A stretch of DNA of 64,000 bases from Psychrobacter sp. Ps6. Its GTDB lineage: Bacteria; Pseudomonadota; Gammaproteobacteria; Pseudomonadales; Moraxellaceae. Where the stretch lies: contig NZ_JADQAI010000011.1 in assembly GCF_022129235.1 (NCBI RefSeq), positions 27,511-91,510 of the forward strand, written 5' to 3'. Of the stretch, positions 1 to 8,966 are shown one piece after another. The notes beneath the pieces were generated by a model. It had not been told where the DNA came from. It did no database searches and saw only the letters and a list, made by a program, of their open reading frames with translations. Numbering within the stretch: position 1 is the stretch's first letter; each line of letters begins with the position of its first letter. Both the position numbers and the translations under genes were made by a program.

Positions 1-1
1 A

Positions 2-517
2 ACTCAGTGGCAACTAGATAATTCACATACTCGTGTCGGTTTCTCTGTTGAGCACATGGGGTTTTCTACGGTTATGGGTCACTTTAGTGACGTCGACGGT
101 ACCGTGCAGTTTGACCTAAAAAACCCAAACCAAACACAGCTTAACTTTGTCATTGATACAGACAGTATCGATACTGCTTGGGCAGCCCGTGACAAGCATC
201 TAAAAACCGACGAGTTTTTCAATGTTGAGAAGTATCCTACCATGAGCTTTAAATCGACTCAGGTTAATTTTATCAATCTACAACAAGCAAAAGTCACTGG
301 CGACTTTACGTTACTCGGTCAAACCAAACCATTAACCCTTAACCTAACGCTAAAGAAAATCGATAACAGCCCTCTTACTAAAGAGCCTGTGATTGGTTTC
401 CGCGCTACAGGCAATATCGATCGTACTGCTTATGGCATGGATGCGTACTCGCAAGGCGTTACCACCAATGTGCCTATTCAGATAGACGGCGAATTGGTAG
501 AGAAAAAGTCAAAATAG
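2..517 (+). CDS. YceI family protein, 5' end outside the window
   Basis: This is the 3' part of a YceI-type lipocalin-like gene; the reading frame is open from the first bases of the window, so the start codon and any signal peptide lie upstream. The visible 171 residues begin with TQWQLDNSHTRVGFSVEH, which matches the family opening (W.lD..HS.v.F.v.H), so only the signal peptide and a few residues are missing. The motif around LKTDEFFNVEKYP and the ending GVTTNVPIQIDGELV are also typical. YceI proteins are periplasmic beta-barrel carriers that bind isoprenoid-type lipids; the ligand here is unknown. An in-frame ATG at 56 is inside the conserved core and is not a credible start. A terminator follows within 40 bases. 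Confidence 0.9.
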   Translation, partial: TQWQLDNSHTRVGFSVEHMGFSTVMGHFSDVDGTVQFDLKNPNQTQLNFVIDTDSIDTAWAARDKHLKTDEFFNVEKYPTMSFKSTQVNFINLQQAKVTGDFTLLGQTKPLTLNLTLKKIDNSPLTKEPVIGFRATGNIDRTAYGMDAYSQGVTTNVPIQIDGELVEKKSK

Positions 518-552
518 ACGTCATTCGCTATTAGTCGCTTTCACTAGCAACA

Positions 553-590
553 ACAAAAAAAGCAGCCTCTATAATAGGGCTGCTTTTTTT
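553..590. terminator. bidirectional intrinsic terminator
   Basis: Arms AGCAGCC (561-567) and GGCTGCT (578-584) form a hairpin flanked by an A run on the left and a T run on the right. It can end the YceI gene on the plus strand and the lipoprotein gene on the minus strand. Confidence 0.9.
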
Positions 591-614
591 GTCCAACAAT
601 AGTGTTATAAGATA

Positions 615-1049
615 CTATTTGGTTGGGATAACATGCCAAACGTCAAATTTGTCGTCGCCATCTTTGTCGCCCATTTTTGTATCATTAGCATAGAAGTATA
701 ATGGCTTACCATTCATTGCCCATTGATACTTACCATCTTCACGCTTGAACGCCGCAAACTGACCAGAAGCTTTAGCATTGCTTGGTGCTTGGAAGATTGG
801 CCACACAACTTGACACGCTGCGCCGCAATCTGACTTATTCATTGAATCTTTGTCATAAGTATAAAGCGTCATGTAATTGGTTGCATCAACCAACACGCCA
901 TTTTTGCTAGCGACAGGGGCAGTGTTTTTATTGGTCGCTTGGACTTCGTGCGTGCCTGACATGTCATTTCCAACGACACTTTTCAGGGTTGTACAACCGG
1001 TCAATGCTAATACGCCAGTTAGTGCAGATAACATCATGATATTTTTCAT
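615..1049 (-). CDS. lipoprotein with COG4315-type repeat
   Basis: The 144-residue product starts with a lipoprotein signal peptide; the lipobox LTGC places the lipidated cysteine at residue 19. The mature part has the Y-x-(FWY)-x-x-D pattern of COG4315 secreted-repeat lipoproteins (LYTYDKD and later LYFYANDTKMGD) with two cysteines (CGAAC) and a conserved W between the repeats. Proteins of this family are small exported lipoproteins of unknown function, sometimes linked to redox or metal stress. It stands alone, divergent from the oxidoreductase gene at 1565 and convergent with the YceI gene. Family call is firm; function is unknown. Confidence 0.82.
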   Translation of the reverse strand: MKNIMMLSALTGVLALTGCTTLKSVVGNDMSGTHEVQATNKNTAPVASKNGVLVDATNYMTLYTYDKDSMNKSDCGAACQVVWPIFQAPSNAKASGQFAAFKREDGKYQWAMNGKPLYFYANDTKMGDKDGDDKFDVWHVIPTK

Positions 1050-1564
1050 AGCAACTTCCTTGTCATTTTAATAATTGTAATAGTAAATTTTATGAGCCGT
1101 TTTTATTTTTTGATGTGAAAGTGATAAAAACAGAGCTTTAACCTCACTTGAGCGAAATAAATATAGCACACAGTTTTTAGCGATGATGGCCATCAATATA
1201 CAAACTTACAAAAGTGGCTGAATTTTACAAAATGCTTAAACACAAGCCTTTTTGGCTACAGAAAACTGACCTTATTGCCCTTCTCCAGATGTTGCACTTA
1301 AAACTGTCTATTAAGAACTGACCAAGACCACCTTACCTCGTTGACAAAACTCATGCATCTACTTACGTATTTGCCATCATATTGTCTGTAGTTCTTCGTA
1401 AAATGAACTTATAGAAATGAAGTATTACTACACAATGGAAAACACCTCTATTGTGGCTTATAAATAAATATTGAACTTAGCGGCCTTCGCACGCATATCA
1501 ATAGTTACAAGACATTTAACGATTACACCGAGCATGGCCTGATGCAAATGCTACTAAGGATATA
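1050..1564. other. intergenic region between divergent genes
   Basis: This 515-base AT-rich stretch must hold the promoters of the lipoprotein (minus) and the FAD oxidoreductase (plus). A TTGACA at 1341-1346 is a possible -35 element for the plus-strand gene, but the hexamer 17 bases later (TACGTA) is a poor -10, so I do not call a promoter. I see no RNA gene or repeat in it. Confidence 0.5.
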
Positions 1565-3193
1565 ATGACGACAATGACTCAGTCTTCTAATAAAAATCAC
1601 GCTCATTCTGTCAAACAAGATGATTCTTCTAAGGTGCTGTCTTATGGAGATCATCAAAACTCGCCAATCAGACGTCCTACTAAACGCGTCGGTATTTTGG
1701 GCGGCGGTACTGCAGGGTCAACGATTGCTATTCGCCTTGCGGCACTAGGGCTTGAGACTTATTTGTTTGAGAAGAAAAAATCACTCATTGATGGTCCACC
1801 AATGTGTCACTTGCATGCTGGCGGCAACTTGTACCGCGAGATACCTGATGAAGATTGTGTGGCTCTCCTCAAGCAATGTATTGATATATTACGTCTCTAT
1901 CCTTATACCATCGATGTTCGTCCTACTGCATTTGCGGTGCCGACACGCGATGAAGGACTGCCTGAAGACTTGCTACCGCGTTTGGATATTTTGACAGAAG
2001 CTTATCAAGAGCTCATCGAGCAGGATACCAACAATAAAGTACTTGGCGAGCCTGAGGATTACTATCAGCTTTATAGCCATGAGCAGTTGCTTGAGCTGTC
2101 TGAGCGTGAGCAAGTCGAAGTGCCAAGTACGGTTGATGAGTGGATGATACCAGTAGCCAAATACTTAGACTTAAATAAAGTTAAATTTCCACTGATTGTC
2201 GTACAAGAGTACGGCTGGAATATCTTTCGCTTAGCAGCTTCTGCGCAGTTGGCGCTTGAAGAATATGACCATGCCCATGTCTTTACTGACACCACAGTGC
2301 AAAAAGTAGTCCCTGTGGATTGTGAAAACTGTAGCAATGCCAATCATCATGTCACTAAATGGCGCATCGACTATCAGCAAGCAAACGACTCCCAAGCTGA
2401 ATCTATCGAAGTCGATTATCTGGTCAATGCTTGCGGTTTTCGCACTGGTGTCATCGATGACATGGTTGGTGTTGAAGTCACACGCATGGTCGAGTTTAAA
2501 TCCTCTTATGTCACCCATTGGGGCGATGCAGGCGGGCAGATTCCAGAGATTATCGTCTACGGTCAGCGAGGTACGCCCGAAGGCATGGCGCAGTTAACCC
2601 CCTATCCGGGTGGGTATTTTCAGATACATGGCATGAGTAAAGCCATTACCTTATTTGATGATGGTCTGGTCGCATCTAGCACAGACAGCGCTCAGCCCAA
2701 ACTGCCACAGCAATACATACACTATATCGAGGATGGCTGGGACAAAGCGCCGCTACAAGCGCGTAGCCAGCAGGCGATTGAATATGTGGCTGAGTTTGTA
2801 CCGACATTCAATAGTGCGCGTACTGTCGGCAATGCGCTATATGGTGGGCAGCAAATTCCTGGAGAGGACGATACGTTGCGCGTGGCTGACGTAAGCTTGT
2901 ATTCTAATATACGTTACGCTCGTGCAGAAAACGTCAAAGCATCTTCAACCTTGATCGCCGCTGATCAGATAGTCACTGAGCTGACGACGCTGGGATTGAT
3001 ACAAAACGATACGCCAATGAATCGTAGCCGCTATGCACACGAATGGTCGTACTTGACACACAATGATGGTCTGGCTGTTGATAAGGTTGCACGTGTGCTC
3101 GCTGAGCAGCGTGGATTCCCAATAGCTATGGCAGATGTCAATCATAGTATTCGTGAAGCAGCACTAGATGATCTCTCACCTGCTGGTGTATAG
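1565..3193 (+). CDS. FAD/NAD(P)-dependent oxidoreductase
   Basis: The 542-residue protein has a Rossmann dinucleotide-binding site GILGGGTAGSTIAIRL at about residues 43-58, after a polar 40-residue N-terminal extension, followed by an acidic residue at the end of the second strand (YLFEKK). A later LVNACGFRTG resembles the second FAD-contact region of flavoprotein oxidoreductases. The overall shape recalls flavin-dependent oxidoreductases or halogenase-like proteins, but I cannot name a substrate. The start at 1565 is supported by AAGGA four bases upstream; an ATG at 1574 is the alternative. The gene is monocistronic and ends at a strong terminator. Confidence 0.75.
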   Translation: MTTMTQSSNKNHAHSVKQDDSSKVLSYGDHQNSPIRRPTKRVGILGGGTAGSTIAIRLAALGLETYLFEKKKSLIDGPPMCHLHAGGNLYREIPDEDCVALLKQCIDILRLYPYTIDVRPTAFAVPTRDEGLPEDLLPRLDILTEAYQELIEQDTNNKVLGEPEDYYQLYSHEQLLELSEREQVEVPSTVDEWMIPVAKYLDLNKVKFPLIVVQEYGWNIFRLAASAQLALEEYDHAHVFTDTTVQKVVPVDCENCSNANHHVTKWRIDYQQANDSQAESIEVDYLVNACGFRTGVIDDMVGVEVTRMVEFKSSYVTHWGDAGGQIPEIIVYGQRGTPEGMAQLTPYPGGYFQIHGMSKAITLFDDGLVASSTDSAQPKLPQQYIHYIEDGWDKAPLQARSQQAIEYVAEFVPTFNSARTVGNALYGGQQIPGEDDTLRVADVSLYSNIRYARAENVKASSTLIAADQIVTELTTLGLIQNDTPMNRSRYAHEWSYLTHNDGLAVDKVARVLAEQRGFPIAMADVNHSIREAALDDLSPAGV

Positions 3194-3238
3194 TAAAATT
3201 GTTTATTTCTAAATTTTGATAGCCATCACATTAGCCAT

Positions 3239-3284
3239 CAAAAAAGGAGCAGACAACCGATATTTGGTTATCTGCTCCTTTTTT
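3239..3284. terminator. bidirectional intrinsic terminator
   Basis: Arms AAGGAGCAGA (3244-3253) and TCTGCTCCTT (3271-3280) with an inner AACC/GGTT pairing are flanked by A and T runs. It serves the oxidoreductase (plus) and the LOG-family gene (minus). Confidence 0.9.
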
Positions 3285-3319
3285 ATGTGATTGCTTTTAA
3301 TTGCTCTATTTTACAAAGC

Positions 3320-4003
3320 TTAGCTGTTGCTACCAGCCATTTTTTCTGTATTTACATGATCATTGATGGTCACGACGGTCTGTAGCATCTCGATTGCCTC
3401 GTTGATGGTATTGCAAACCACCAAACGATCTAAATCTTGCTGCTTCATAAACCCTTGCTCGGTGGTATATTTTAGATGCTCAATCATACGGTCATAAAAA
3501 CCATTGATATTTAAAATAATCATTGGCTTTTCGTGTTGATATAGCTGACGCCATGTGGCGATTTCCATGATTTCTTCTAGTGTGCCCAGCCCGCCTGGTA
3601 GCGTGATAAAGGCATCGGCGTACTCTGCCATAACGGTCTTACGCGTGTGCATGGTATCGGTCAAATGCAAGCGAGTCAGCTGCTCATGAGCGATTTCGTG
3701 TTTGAGCATAAAGGTTGGAATGACGCCCACGGCTTCAGCGCCACCTTTGATGACCTCATCTGCGACCGCGCCCATGAGACCAATGCTAGCACCGCCATAT
3801 ACCAGTCCCATGCCATTATCTGCCAACGCACTGCCAAGCTCGCGTGCTGCCTGCTCATACACATCATTGTTGCCCAAGCGCGAACCGCAATACACAGCCA
3901 CTAGCGGCATAGTCAGTGTAGATTTATCCACGGCTTTTTCTATATTGGTGATGTCTTTGCTCGTGATTACATCATAAGTATCATCGTTGATTTTCATTTG
4001 CAT
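3320..4003 (-). CDS. LOG family (TIGR00730) protein, putative nucleotide 5'-monophosphate phosphoribohydrolase
   Basis: The 227-residue product has the diagnostic LOG/TIGR00730 motifs: GGASIGLMG near residues 70-78 and PGGLGTLEE at 136-144, the latter binding the nucleotide phosphate and providing catalytic glutamate. Family members remove the base from nucleoside monophosphates, including cytokinin ribotides, in the cytoplasm; in bacteria this is probably nucleotide salvage or housekeeping. The first 30 residues are an extension relative to the usual family length of about 190. AAGGA lies about seven bases before the chosen ATG, supporting this longer start. The gene is alone between a terminator and a divergent hydrolase gene. 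Confidence 0.88.
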   Translation of the reverse strand: MQMKINDDTYDVITSKDITNIEKAVDKSTLTMPLVAVYCGSRLGNNDVYEQAARELGSALADNGMGLVYGGASIGLMGAVADEVIKGGAEAVGVIPTFMLKHEIAHEQLTRLHLTDTMHTRKTVMAEYADAFITLPGGLGTLEEIMEIATWRQLYQHEKPMIILNINGFYDRMIEHLKYTTEQGFMKQQDLDRLVVCNTINEAIEMLQTVVTINDHVNTEKMAGSNS

Positions 4004-4307
4004 ATAGTTTCCTTAATTGATCGATCATTTTTTATTGAGTGTTTGTTATTAGTAAAGGTCAAATACCACACGTTTCATTTATAGTGTTATGCACATCATT
4101 TATAGAATGAGTTCAACCAAGTCATACAAAACTTGAAAGTCATATTTGAGTACCTGTCTCGCTAGTATTTATCTTAACATAAGCAATGCTACCACATAGT
4201 CACAACGAATTATCACTACGCAACAACTACATTTTAAACATGGGAATTAGTGACTCATCGCAGTTTAATAATCACTATCTACTCATAAAAAACATGAAGG
4301 TATCACG
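4004..4307. other. intergenic region between divergent genes
   Basis: About 300 AT-rich bases that should carry promoters for the LOG gene and the alpha/beta hydrolase. I see no convincing promoter pair, RNA gene or long repeat; a GATCGATC palindrome near 4019-4026 is the only symmetric element. Confidence 0.4.
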
Positions 4308-5273
4308 ATGGATAATCACAACGCTGCTTCTGCCGCAGAGCATGCAGAAAGTATCATTAACAATCCTTTGATTAGTCCTAATATTGCTGATGGTGCGACC
4401 AATATCGACACTTACTCGTTGAGTATCATGACCGATCGCAATCAAGCATTGGCAGCCACTGTCTATCGCCCTAAAGAGGGCACGACAACAGCGATCATGA
4501 TCGCGCCCGCCACCGGTATCAAACGCCATTTTTACCATAGTTTTGCCCTATATCTAGCAGAGAGCGGATTCGGCGTACTGACTTTTGATAATGAAGGGAT
4601 TGGTGATTCGCTTTCGACCAATCTGGCAAAGTGTGATGCTTCGCTGATAAGTTGGGGTCGCCACGATATGCCTGCCGTACTTGATGCGCTGCAAGATGCG
4701 TTTCCTGAGGCGTCCTATCACCTTATCGGTCATAGCGCAGGCGGGCAGCTTATCGGTTTGATGCCAAACTATCAGGCGATTGCTTCCGTATTCAATGTCG
4801 CGTGCTCTTCAGGCCGTATCAAAAACATGGGCATGCCTTATAAGCTCAAAGCCATGGGATTTATGGATGCGTTTATTCCGTTTACTAATTTAACACTAGG
4901 CTATACGCCTTCAGACAAGATTGGCATGGGCGAGCCGCTACCGCGCGGTGTGGCTCGTCAATGGCGTGAATGGTGTAATGGCGCAGGCTATATCAAAACT
5001 GCTTTTGGTAAAAGTATACACACCCATTTTTACGATGCACTCAGCATGCCAGCATTGTGGCTTGGTTTTAGCGATGACGATATCGCCAATAGCGAAAACA
5101 TGGATGACATGATACGCGTATTTACGAACATGCCAGTCGAAAAGCGGTTTTTAAATCCTGAAGATTTCGGATTAAATCATATCGGCCACATGCGCTACTT
5201 TAGCAGTAAAACCAATGCCAAAGCGCCAGAGCTTTGGCAAATGGCAGTAGACTGGTTTAGTAAAGGCGAGTAG
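4308..5273 (+). CDS. alpha/beta hydrolase, COG4757-like
   Basis: A 321-residue cytoplasmic alpha/beta hydrolase. The nucleophile elbow GHSAGG puts the catalytic serine at residue 143; a likely acid lies in GFSDDDIANSENM (residues 253-265) and the histidine in NHIGHMRYF (about 294). The spacing and the C-terminal GHMRYF are typical of the COG4757 group of predicted hydrolases whose substrate is not known. GAAGG upstream supports the ATG at 4308. It stands alone and converges on the exonuclease gene, with no clear terminator in the 85-base gap. Confidence 0.82.
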   Translation: MDNHNAASAAEHAESIINNPLISPNIADGATNIDTYSLSIMTDRNQALAATVYRPKEGTTTAIMIAPATGIKRHFYHSFALYLAESGFGVLTFDNEGIGDSLSTNLAKCDASLISWGRHDMPAVLDALQDAFPEASYHLIGHSAGGQLIGLMPNYQAIASVFNVACSSGRIKNMGMPYKLKAMGFMDAFIPFTNLTLGYTPSDKIGMGEPLPRGVARQWREWCNGAGYIKTAFGKSIHTHFYDALSMPALWLGFSDDDIANSENMDDMIRVFTNMPVEKRFLNPEDFGLNHIGHMRYFSSKTNAKAPELWQMAVDWFSKGE

Positions 5274-5358
5274 CGTTGTTCATCCATCAGTATAAGAAGC
5301 CATAGCGACTGATATCATTTATTTGTATCAATACACAAAGTCAGTAAATGCACTTTTA

Positions 5359-6087
5359 TTACTCAGCATTGTTTGTTTTTTCTGCTTCTATCCGCTTCTT
5401 TAGGGCAGAATACAATGACGGCTGCATATTATGAATATTGCCTATCATCCATTTAACATAGTTGATAGGCACTTCTTTGATTGGCTTACCTTTATGCTTG
5501 CCAAATGGCATCTTGCTCACAGGCGTCGCTTTATTTGAGATAGCATGTGCCGCAGCAAAATCGGTCGGTGCAATCTCTAAACGCTCGCAGCAGGCTTGAT
5601 AAAGCAGATAACACATCCGTGCATCCCCTAGCGCATCATGAGCGGCAATCGTCATCGTGCTCGCCTCTTCCTTTCCGATTAGCTGCTCAATGCATCGAGA
5701 TTGACCATAAGCACGCCATTCTGGAAAGGCAGCGCGCGCGAGTCTCACAGTACAAATCAGCTTAGTAGAAGGACTGCCAATCACTCGCCAATCAAAGCGC
5801 ACATTATGACCAATCAAATACTCTGGCAGCTCAAACTGATCTGGCTCAAAACGCTCAAGACCAGCCACATCAGCATCAGTAATGCCATGCACCTTGATGA
5901 CGACAGGTGATATAGAGCGGCCGCTATTGAAGTACTTCATCCATTCAAATCCAGTTGCCACGTTGATAGTCGCCACTTGAATCGGCCTCGGATCACGGCC
6001 TTGATCGGTTTCAGTATCGATGACAAGCGCCGTTTCAGCCATAGTAGCCGTATCTATAATATCAGCCGTGTTCAAAGCATCATTCAT
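5359..6087 (-). CDS. DEDD 3'-5' exonuclease with C-terminal DUF3820 domain
   Basis: The 242-residue product joins two domains. Residues about 17-185 form a DEDDh exonuclease: DTET (24-27) gives Exo I, IGHNVRFDW gives Exo II, and AHDALGDARM gives Exo III with the catalytic H and D. Residues about 193-236 (FGKHKGKPIKEVP onward) form a DUF3820 domain, a short basic module found behind exonuclease X-like enzymes. The protein should degrade single-stranded or nicked nucleic acid from the 3' end in the cytoplasm. An internal ATG at 6042 (MAETALVIDTETD) is the alternative start; the longer form is kept because GGGAATGG lies upstream of 6087. Confidence 0.83.
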   Translation of the reverse strand: MNDALNTADIIDTATMAETALVIDTETDQGRDPRPIQVATINVATGFEWMKYFNSGRSISPVVIKVHGITDADVAGLERFEPDQFELPEYLIGHNVRFDWRVIGSPSTKLICTVRLARAAFPEWRAYGQSRCIEQLIGKEEASTMTIAAHDALGDARMCYLLYQACCERLEIAPTDFAAAHAISNKATPVSKMPFGKHKGKPIKEVPINYVKWMIGNIHNMQPSLYSALKKRIEAEKTNNAE

Positions 6088-6282
6088 AAAAATTAACCAT
6101 TCCCAGCACCCTCATCGCTCAACAGAAGCGTTAAGTAGATAAAGTTATATTTGCTGTGCTTGTATTTAATCACATCTGTATTTATGGGGATAAAAGTCAT
6201 AGATAACAATGCTATACATACCTTAGCAGATAGGGCTTTTATAATATTAGCTCATACAATATAAAACAGATAAGAGACATCA

Positions 6283-6873
6283 ATGCTAGCAGATGGAAAA
6301 AGCCAACCACCGAAGCCTTCTTTTGTCAGTCGTGTACTCGGCGTACTGATTAAAGCGGCTGTATTGCTAGGATTCTTATTTGTCTTTGATAAGCTGCTAC
6401 CCAGCATTAGCGAGCAGACCCAATCATTTGTGGTCGCCAAGTGGCAACAGTTAAGTCTGTTGCAGCAAGAGCTACCCACAGAAAACAGTCTGCCCAGTCC
6501 ACTGCCAGAGAAAAACCTGACGGACACTTGGGGTGCGGCACGCAGTCAAGGGCGCTCACATGAAGGCATCGATATCTTTGCAGAACGTGGTACGCCGATA
6601 CAATCGACCACGCAGGGAATTGTGAGTAAGGTTGGTGAGAATAATTTGGGTGGGCGCGTGGTCGTCGTGGTAGGGCCTGGCGGTGCTGGTCATTATTACG
6701 CGCATCTAGAAGACTATGCCGATATTGCTCCCAATGATTGGGTCAATCAAGGCGATATTATCGGTTATGTGGGTGATAGCGGTAATGCAAAAGGGACACC
6801 GCCACATGTGCATTACGGTATTTATATTAATGGCAGTGCCGTAAACCCTTACCCGCTTTTGCAAAAAGACTAG
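6283..6873 (+). CDS. M23 family metallopeptidase, membrane anchored
   Basis: A 196-residue protein with an N-terminal membrane anchor (about residues 17-40, [18 protein letters not shown]) and a C-terminal LytM/M23 domain. The zinc site is visible in HEGIDIFA (H and D) and HVHYGIY (H.H). The family cleaves peptidoglycan cross-bridges in the periplasm or acts as a catalytically weak activator of amidases; the intact zinc ligands favour an active enzyme. The protein has no LysM domain and no long coiled coil. It is monocistronic, divergent from the exonuclease gene and convergent with phoR. Confidence 0.85.
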   Translation: MLADGKSQPPKPSFVSRVLGVLIKAAVLLGFLFVFDKLLPSISEQTQSFVVAKWQQLSLLQQELPTENSLPSPLPEKNLTDTWGAARSQGRSHEGIDIFAERGTPIQSTTQGIVSKVGENNLGGRVVVVVGPGGAGHYYAHLEDYADIAPNDWVNQGDIIGYVGDSGNAKGTPPHVHYGIYINGSAVNPYPLLQKD

Positions 6874-6941
6874 GTATACTAAATTAGGCATGCTAAATAA
6901 ATCCGCATGACGAGTCTAAATAATATGGAACAAGAGCTGTA

Positions 6942-8057
6942 CTAATTTGTCGCAGACGACCTTACATACGCGGCTGGAAACACCACGCTAAATATCGACC
7001 CCTCTCCTTCTACTGAGTCAATCTGCAACTGCGCCTCGTGCTGATGCAAAACGTGCTTTACGATAGCCAGCCCTAATCCTGTACCGCCTGTGGCACGACT
7101 ACGCCCTTTATCAATACGATAAAAGCGCTCCGTCAAACGCGCAATATGCTCTGGTGCGATACCAAGCCCATTGTCCTCGACCGCAAATCGGCACCCATCC
7201 GTTGTCTGCGTCCAGCTGATGGTAATATTACCGCCTTTTGGCGTATATTTAATCGCATTGATGACTAAGTTGGACAAGGCGCTGATCAAGTAAACCTCCG
7301 ACCCATATAACCCGTCATAAGTATCTATGTGCAAATGAATGGTGTGCTTGTACGCTTGGTTATATGCCTGTGCATCATCATAGATATTGGTGAGAAGTTT
7401 GGTCATATCGACATCATTAAACTCATGTGTCTCTTCGATTTCAATCTTGGAGAGCAGTAGTAAGTCATTTACGATTCGATTCATACGGGCTGTTTGCTGA
7501 GTCATCAGCTCAAAACCGCGACGCCACTGTGGCGGCATATCTGGCTGGTCGGAGAAGTTCTCCAAATAGCCCATCATCACTGTCAGCGGTGTGCGCAGCT
7601 CGTGCGAGACATTTGCCACGAAGTCTTGGCGCATTTGCTCTAAATGCTGTACGCGGGTCACGTCATAAATAAACAATAGCTTCTCATCACCAAAAGGCGT
7701 GAGCTCACATTTTAGATAACGGCTGGGATCGCGCCACGATTCTATATGAACGCCGTCGTTCGGCAGGGTAGTATTTTGATAGTACTGGCGGAACTCAGGC
7801 ACAGTGATAAAGTCAAACACACTTTGTCCTTTGTCAGCTGGCTGCAGTGACAAGAGATCCTGCGCTGCCTGATTCCACCACTCTAACCCATCATCTTCAT
7901 TCAGTAAGATGACCGCATCTCGCAATGCTCGCAGCGCACTTCTGATTTTCTCCAGTTGCTCCGCCGCATTTTGGCTAGCGATTTGTGCTGGCGCATCTTG
8001 CTGTTCATTATTATAGTTATGGTCTTTTTTCTTTTTTGCTGGCGCTATCTTGTTCAT
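6942..8057 (-). CDS. phoR: phosphate regulon sensor histidine kinase PhoR, without transmembrane segments
   Basis: A 371-residue kinase directly downstream of phoB. In order it has a basic, polar N-terminus, a PAS-like domain (about 40-135), HisKA with FVANVSHELRTP (His152 as phosphoacceptor), and HATPase_c with the N box NLVINAIKYTP, the G1 box VEDNGLGIAPEH and the G2 box GGTGLGLAIVKH. The absence of any hydrophobic segment is unusual, because PhoR normally begins with one or two membrane helices before the PAS domain. The start is firm: an in-frame stop lies one codon upstream and AAGGA sits six bases before the ATG. The kinase should phosphorylate PhoB when phosphate is scarce, through the Pst/PhoU complex. 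Confidence 0.87.
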   Translation of the reverse strand: MNKIAPAKKKKDHNYNNEQQDAPAQIASQNAAEQLEKIRSALRALRDAVILLNEDDGLEWWNQAAQDLLSLQPADKGQSVFDFITVPEFRQYYQNTTLPNDGVHIESWRDPSRYLKCELTPFGDEKLLFIYDVTRVQHLEQMRQDFVANVSHELRTPLTVMMGYLENFSDQPDMPPQWRRGFELMTQQTARMNRIVNDLLLLSKIEIEETHEFNDVDMTKLLTNIYDDAQAYNQAYKHTIHLHIDTYDGLYGSEVYLISALSNLVINAIKYTPKGGNITISWTQTTDGCRFAVEDNGLGIAPEHIARLTERFYRIDKGRSRATGGTGLGLAIVKHVLHQHEAQLQIDSVEGEGSIFSVVFPAAYVRSSATN

Positions 8058-8149
8058 TTCTTATCCTTACCACTATCCGCTATTTTATTTATTGTTATGG
8101 TGGCATTGTTCGTACAAGATCAAGTTATAAAAAATCAACTTATACAAGA

Positions 8150-8854
8150 TTAGCTTGGCTCAATGAGACTAGAGAACCGATAGCCTGTACCGCGCACCGT
8201 TTGTATCAATGTATCACAATCATGAGGGCGCAATAGTTTACGTAGACGCTTGATATGTACATCAATGGTTCGATCTTCGATATAAACGTTACCGCCCCAA
8301 ACCTGATCGAGCAGCTGCGTTCTTGTGTAGGCGCGCTCTGGATGACTCATAAAAAATGCTAACAAGCGATATTCTGTTGGGCCGACCTCAATGACTTTTC
8401 CTGCGGCTGTCACGCGCTGGCTTTTGGTATCGAGACTCAGCTGACCAATTTCGATAGGCTTGTCGCTACTCATCGCGCTACTACGGCGCAAGACGGCTTT
8501 GATTCTGGAAATCAGCTCACGCGTCGAAAAAGGCTTGGTCATGTAATCATCTGCACCTGCATCGAGCCCATGAACCTTGCTGTCTTCTTCGCTTTTGGCC
8601 GTTAGCATAATGACGGGTATCTCAGAGAGCATCTCATCGCTTTTGAGCATACGACAAAAATCAACACCGCTCTTGTCTCCGGGCAACATCCAATCTAATA
8701 ATATTAATGACGGTCTATGATCGACCACTTGCTGATGCGCTTCTGATACGTCAGCCGCTTGTAGGCTATCAAACCCAGCCATTTCTAGCGTCATCACAAC
8801 CATTTCACGAATCGCAGGTTCATCTTCAACAATCAAAATTTTCTCATTATACAT
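8150..8854 (-). CDS. phoB: phosphate regulon response regulator PhoB
   Basis: A 234-residue OmpR-type regulator. The receiver domain carries Asp54 (LLDWMLPG) with the acidic pair ED near residues 10-11 and a conserved K in MLTAKSEED; the C-terminal winged helix contains YTRTQLLDQVWGG and RTIDVHIKRLRKLL, the DNA-recognition region. The sequence resembles PhoB strongly, and the gene sits 92 bases before phoR and downstream of a Pho box at 8942-8959, so it is probably autoregulated. It activates phosphate uptake genes by binding Pho boxes near the -35 position. Confidence 0.93.
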   Translation of the reverse strand: MYNEKILIVEDEPAIREMVVMTLEMAGFDSLQAADVSEAHQQVVDHRPSLILLDWMLPGDKSGVDFCRMLKSDEMLSEIPVIMLTAKSEEDSKVHGLDAGADDYMTKPFSTRELISRIKAVLRRSSAMSSDKPIEIGQLSLDTKSQRVTAAGKVIEVGPTEYRLLAFFMSHPERAYTRTQLLDQVWGGNVYIEDRTIDVHIKRLRKLLRPHDCDTLIQTVRGTGYRFSSLIEPS

Positions 8855-8941
8855 AGGACATTCTCGGTGTTAGCGGACAAAATCTAGCATATAAAAAGGC
8901 GATAAATACTCACCAGTCTCTATCTATTAAACGGATTAATT

Positions 8942-8959
8942 ATGACAGCCTGATGACAC
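8942..8959 (-). promoter_or_regulatory. Pho box upstream of phoB
   Basis: On the minus strand the text reads GTGTCAT-CAGG-CTGTCAT, two 7-base repeats separated by 4 bases, which is the known PhoB-binding geometry (CTGTCAT-N4-CTGTCAT). About 11 bases downstream is TTAATA, a plausible -10 at the place expected when PhoB replaces the -35 contact. The site is 88 bases before phoB and lies at the stop codon of dtd. Confidence 0.65.
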
Positions 8960-8966
8960 TCTGGTG

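Noticed and set aside
7956..8236. Hydrophobic plus-strand frames opposite the phoR-phoB junction, which could be mistaken for a small membrane protein
   Set aside because: They arise from the lysine-rich antisense of PhoR and AT-rich gap text; no ribosome site.
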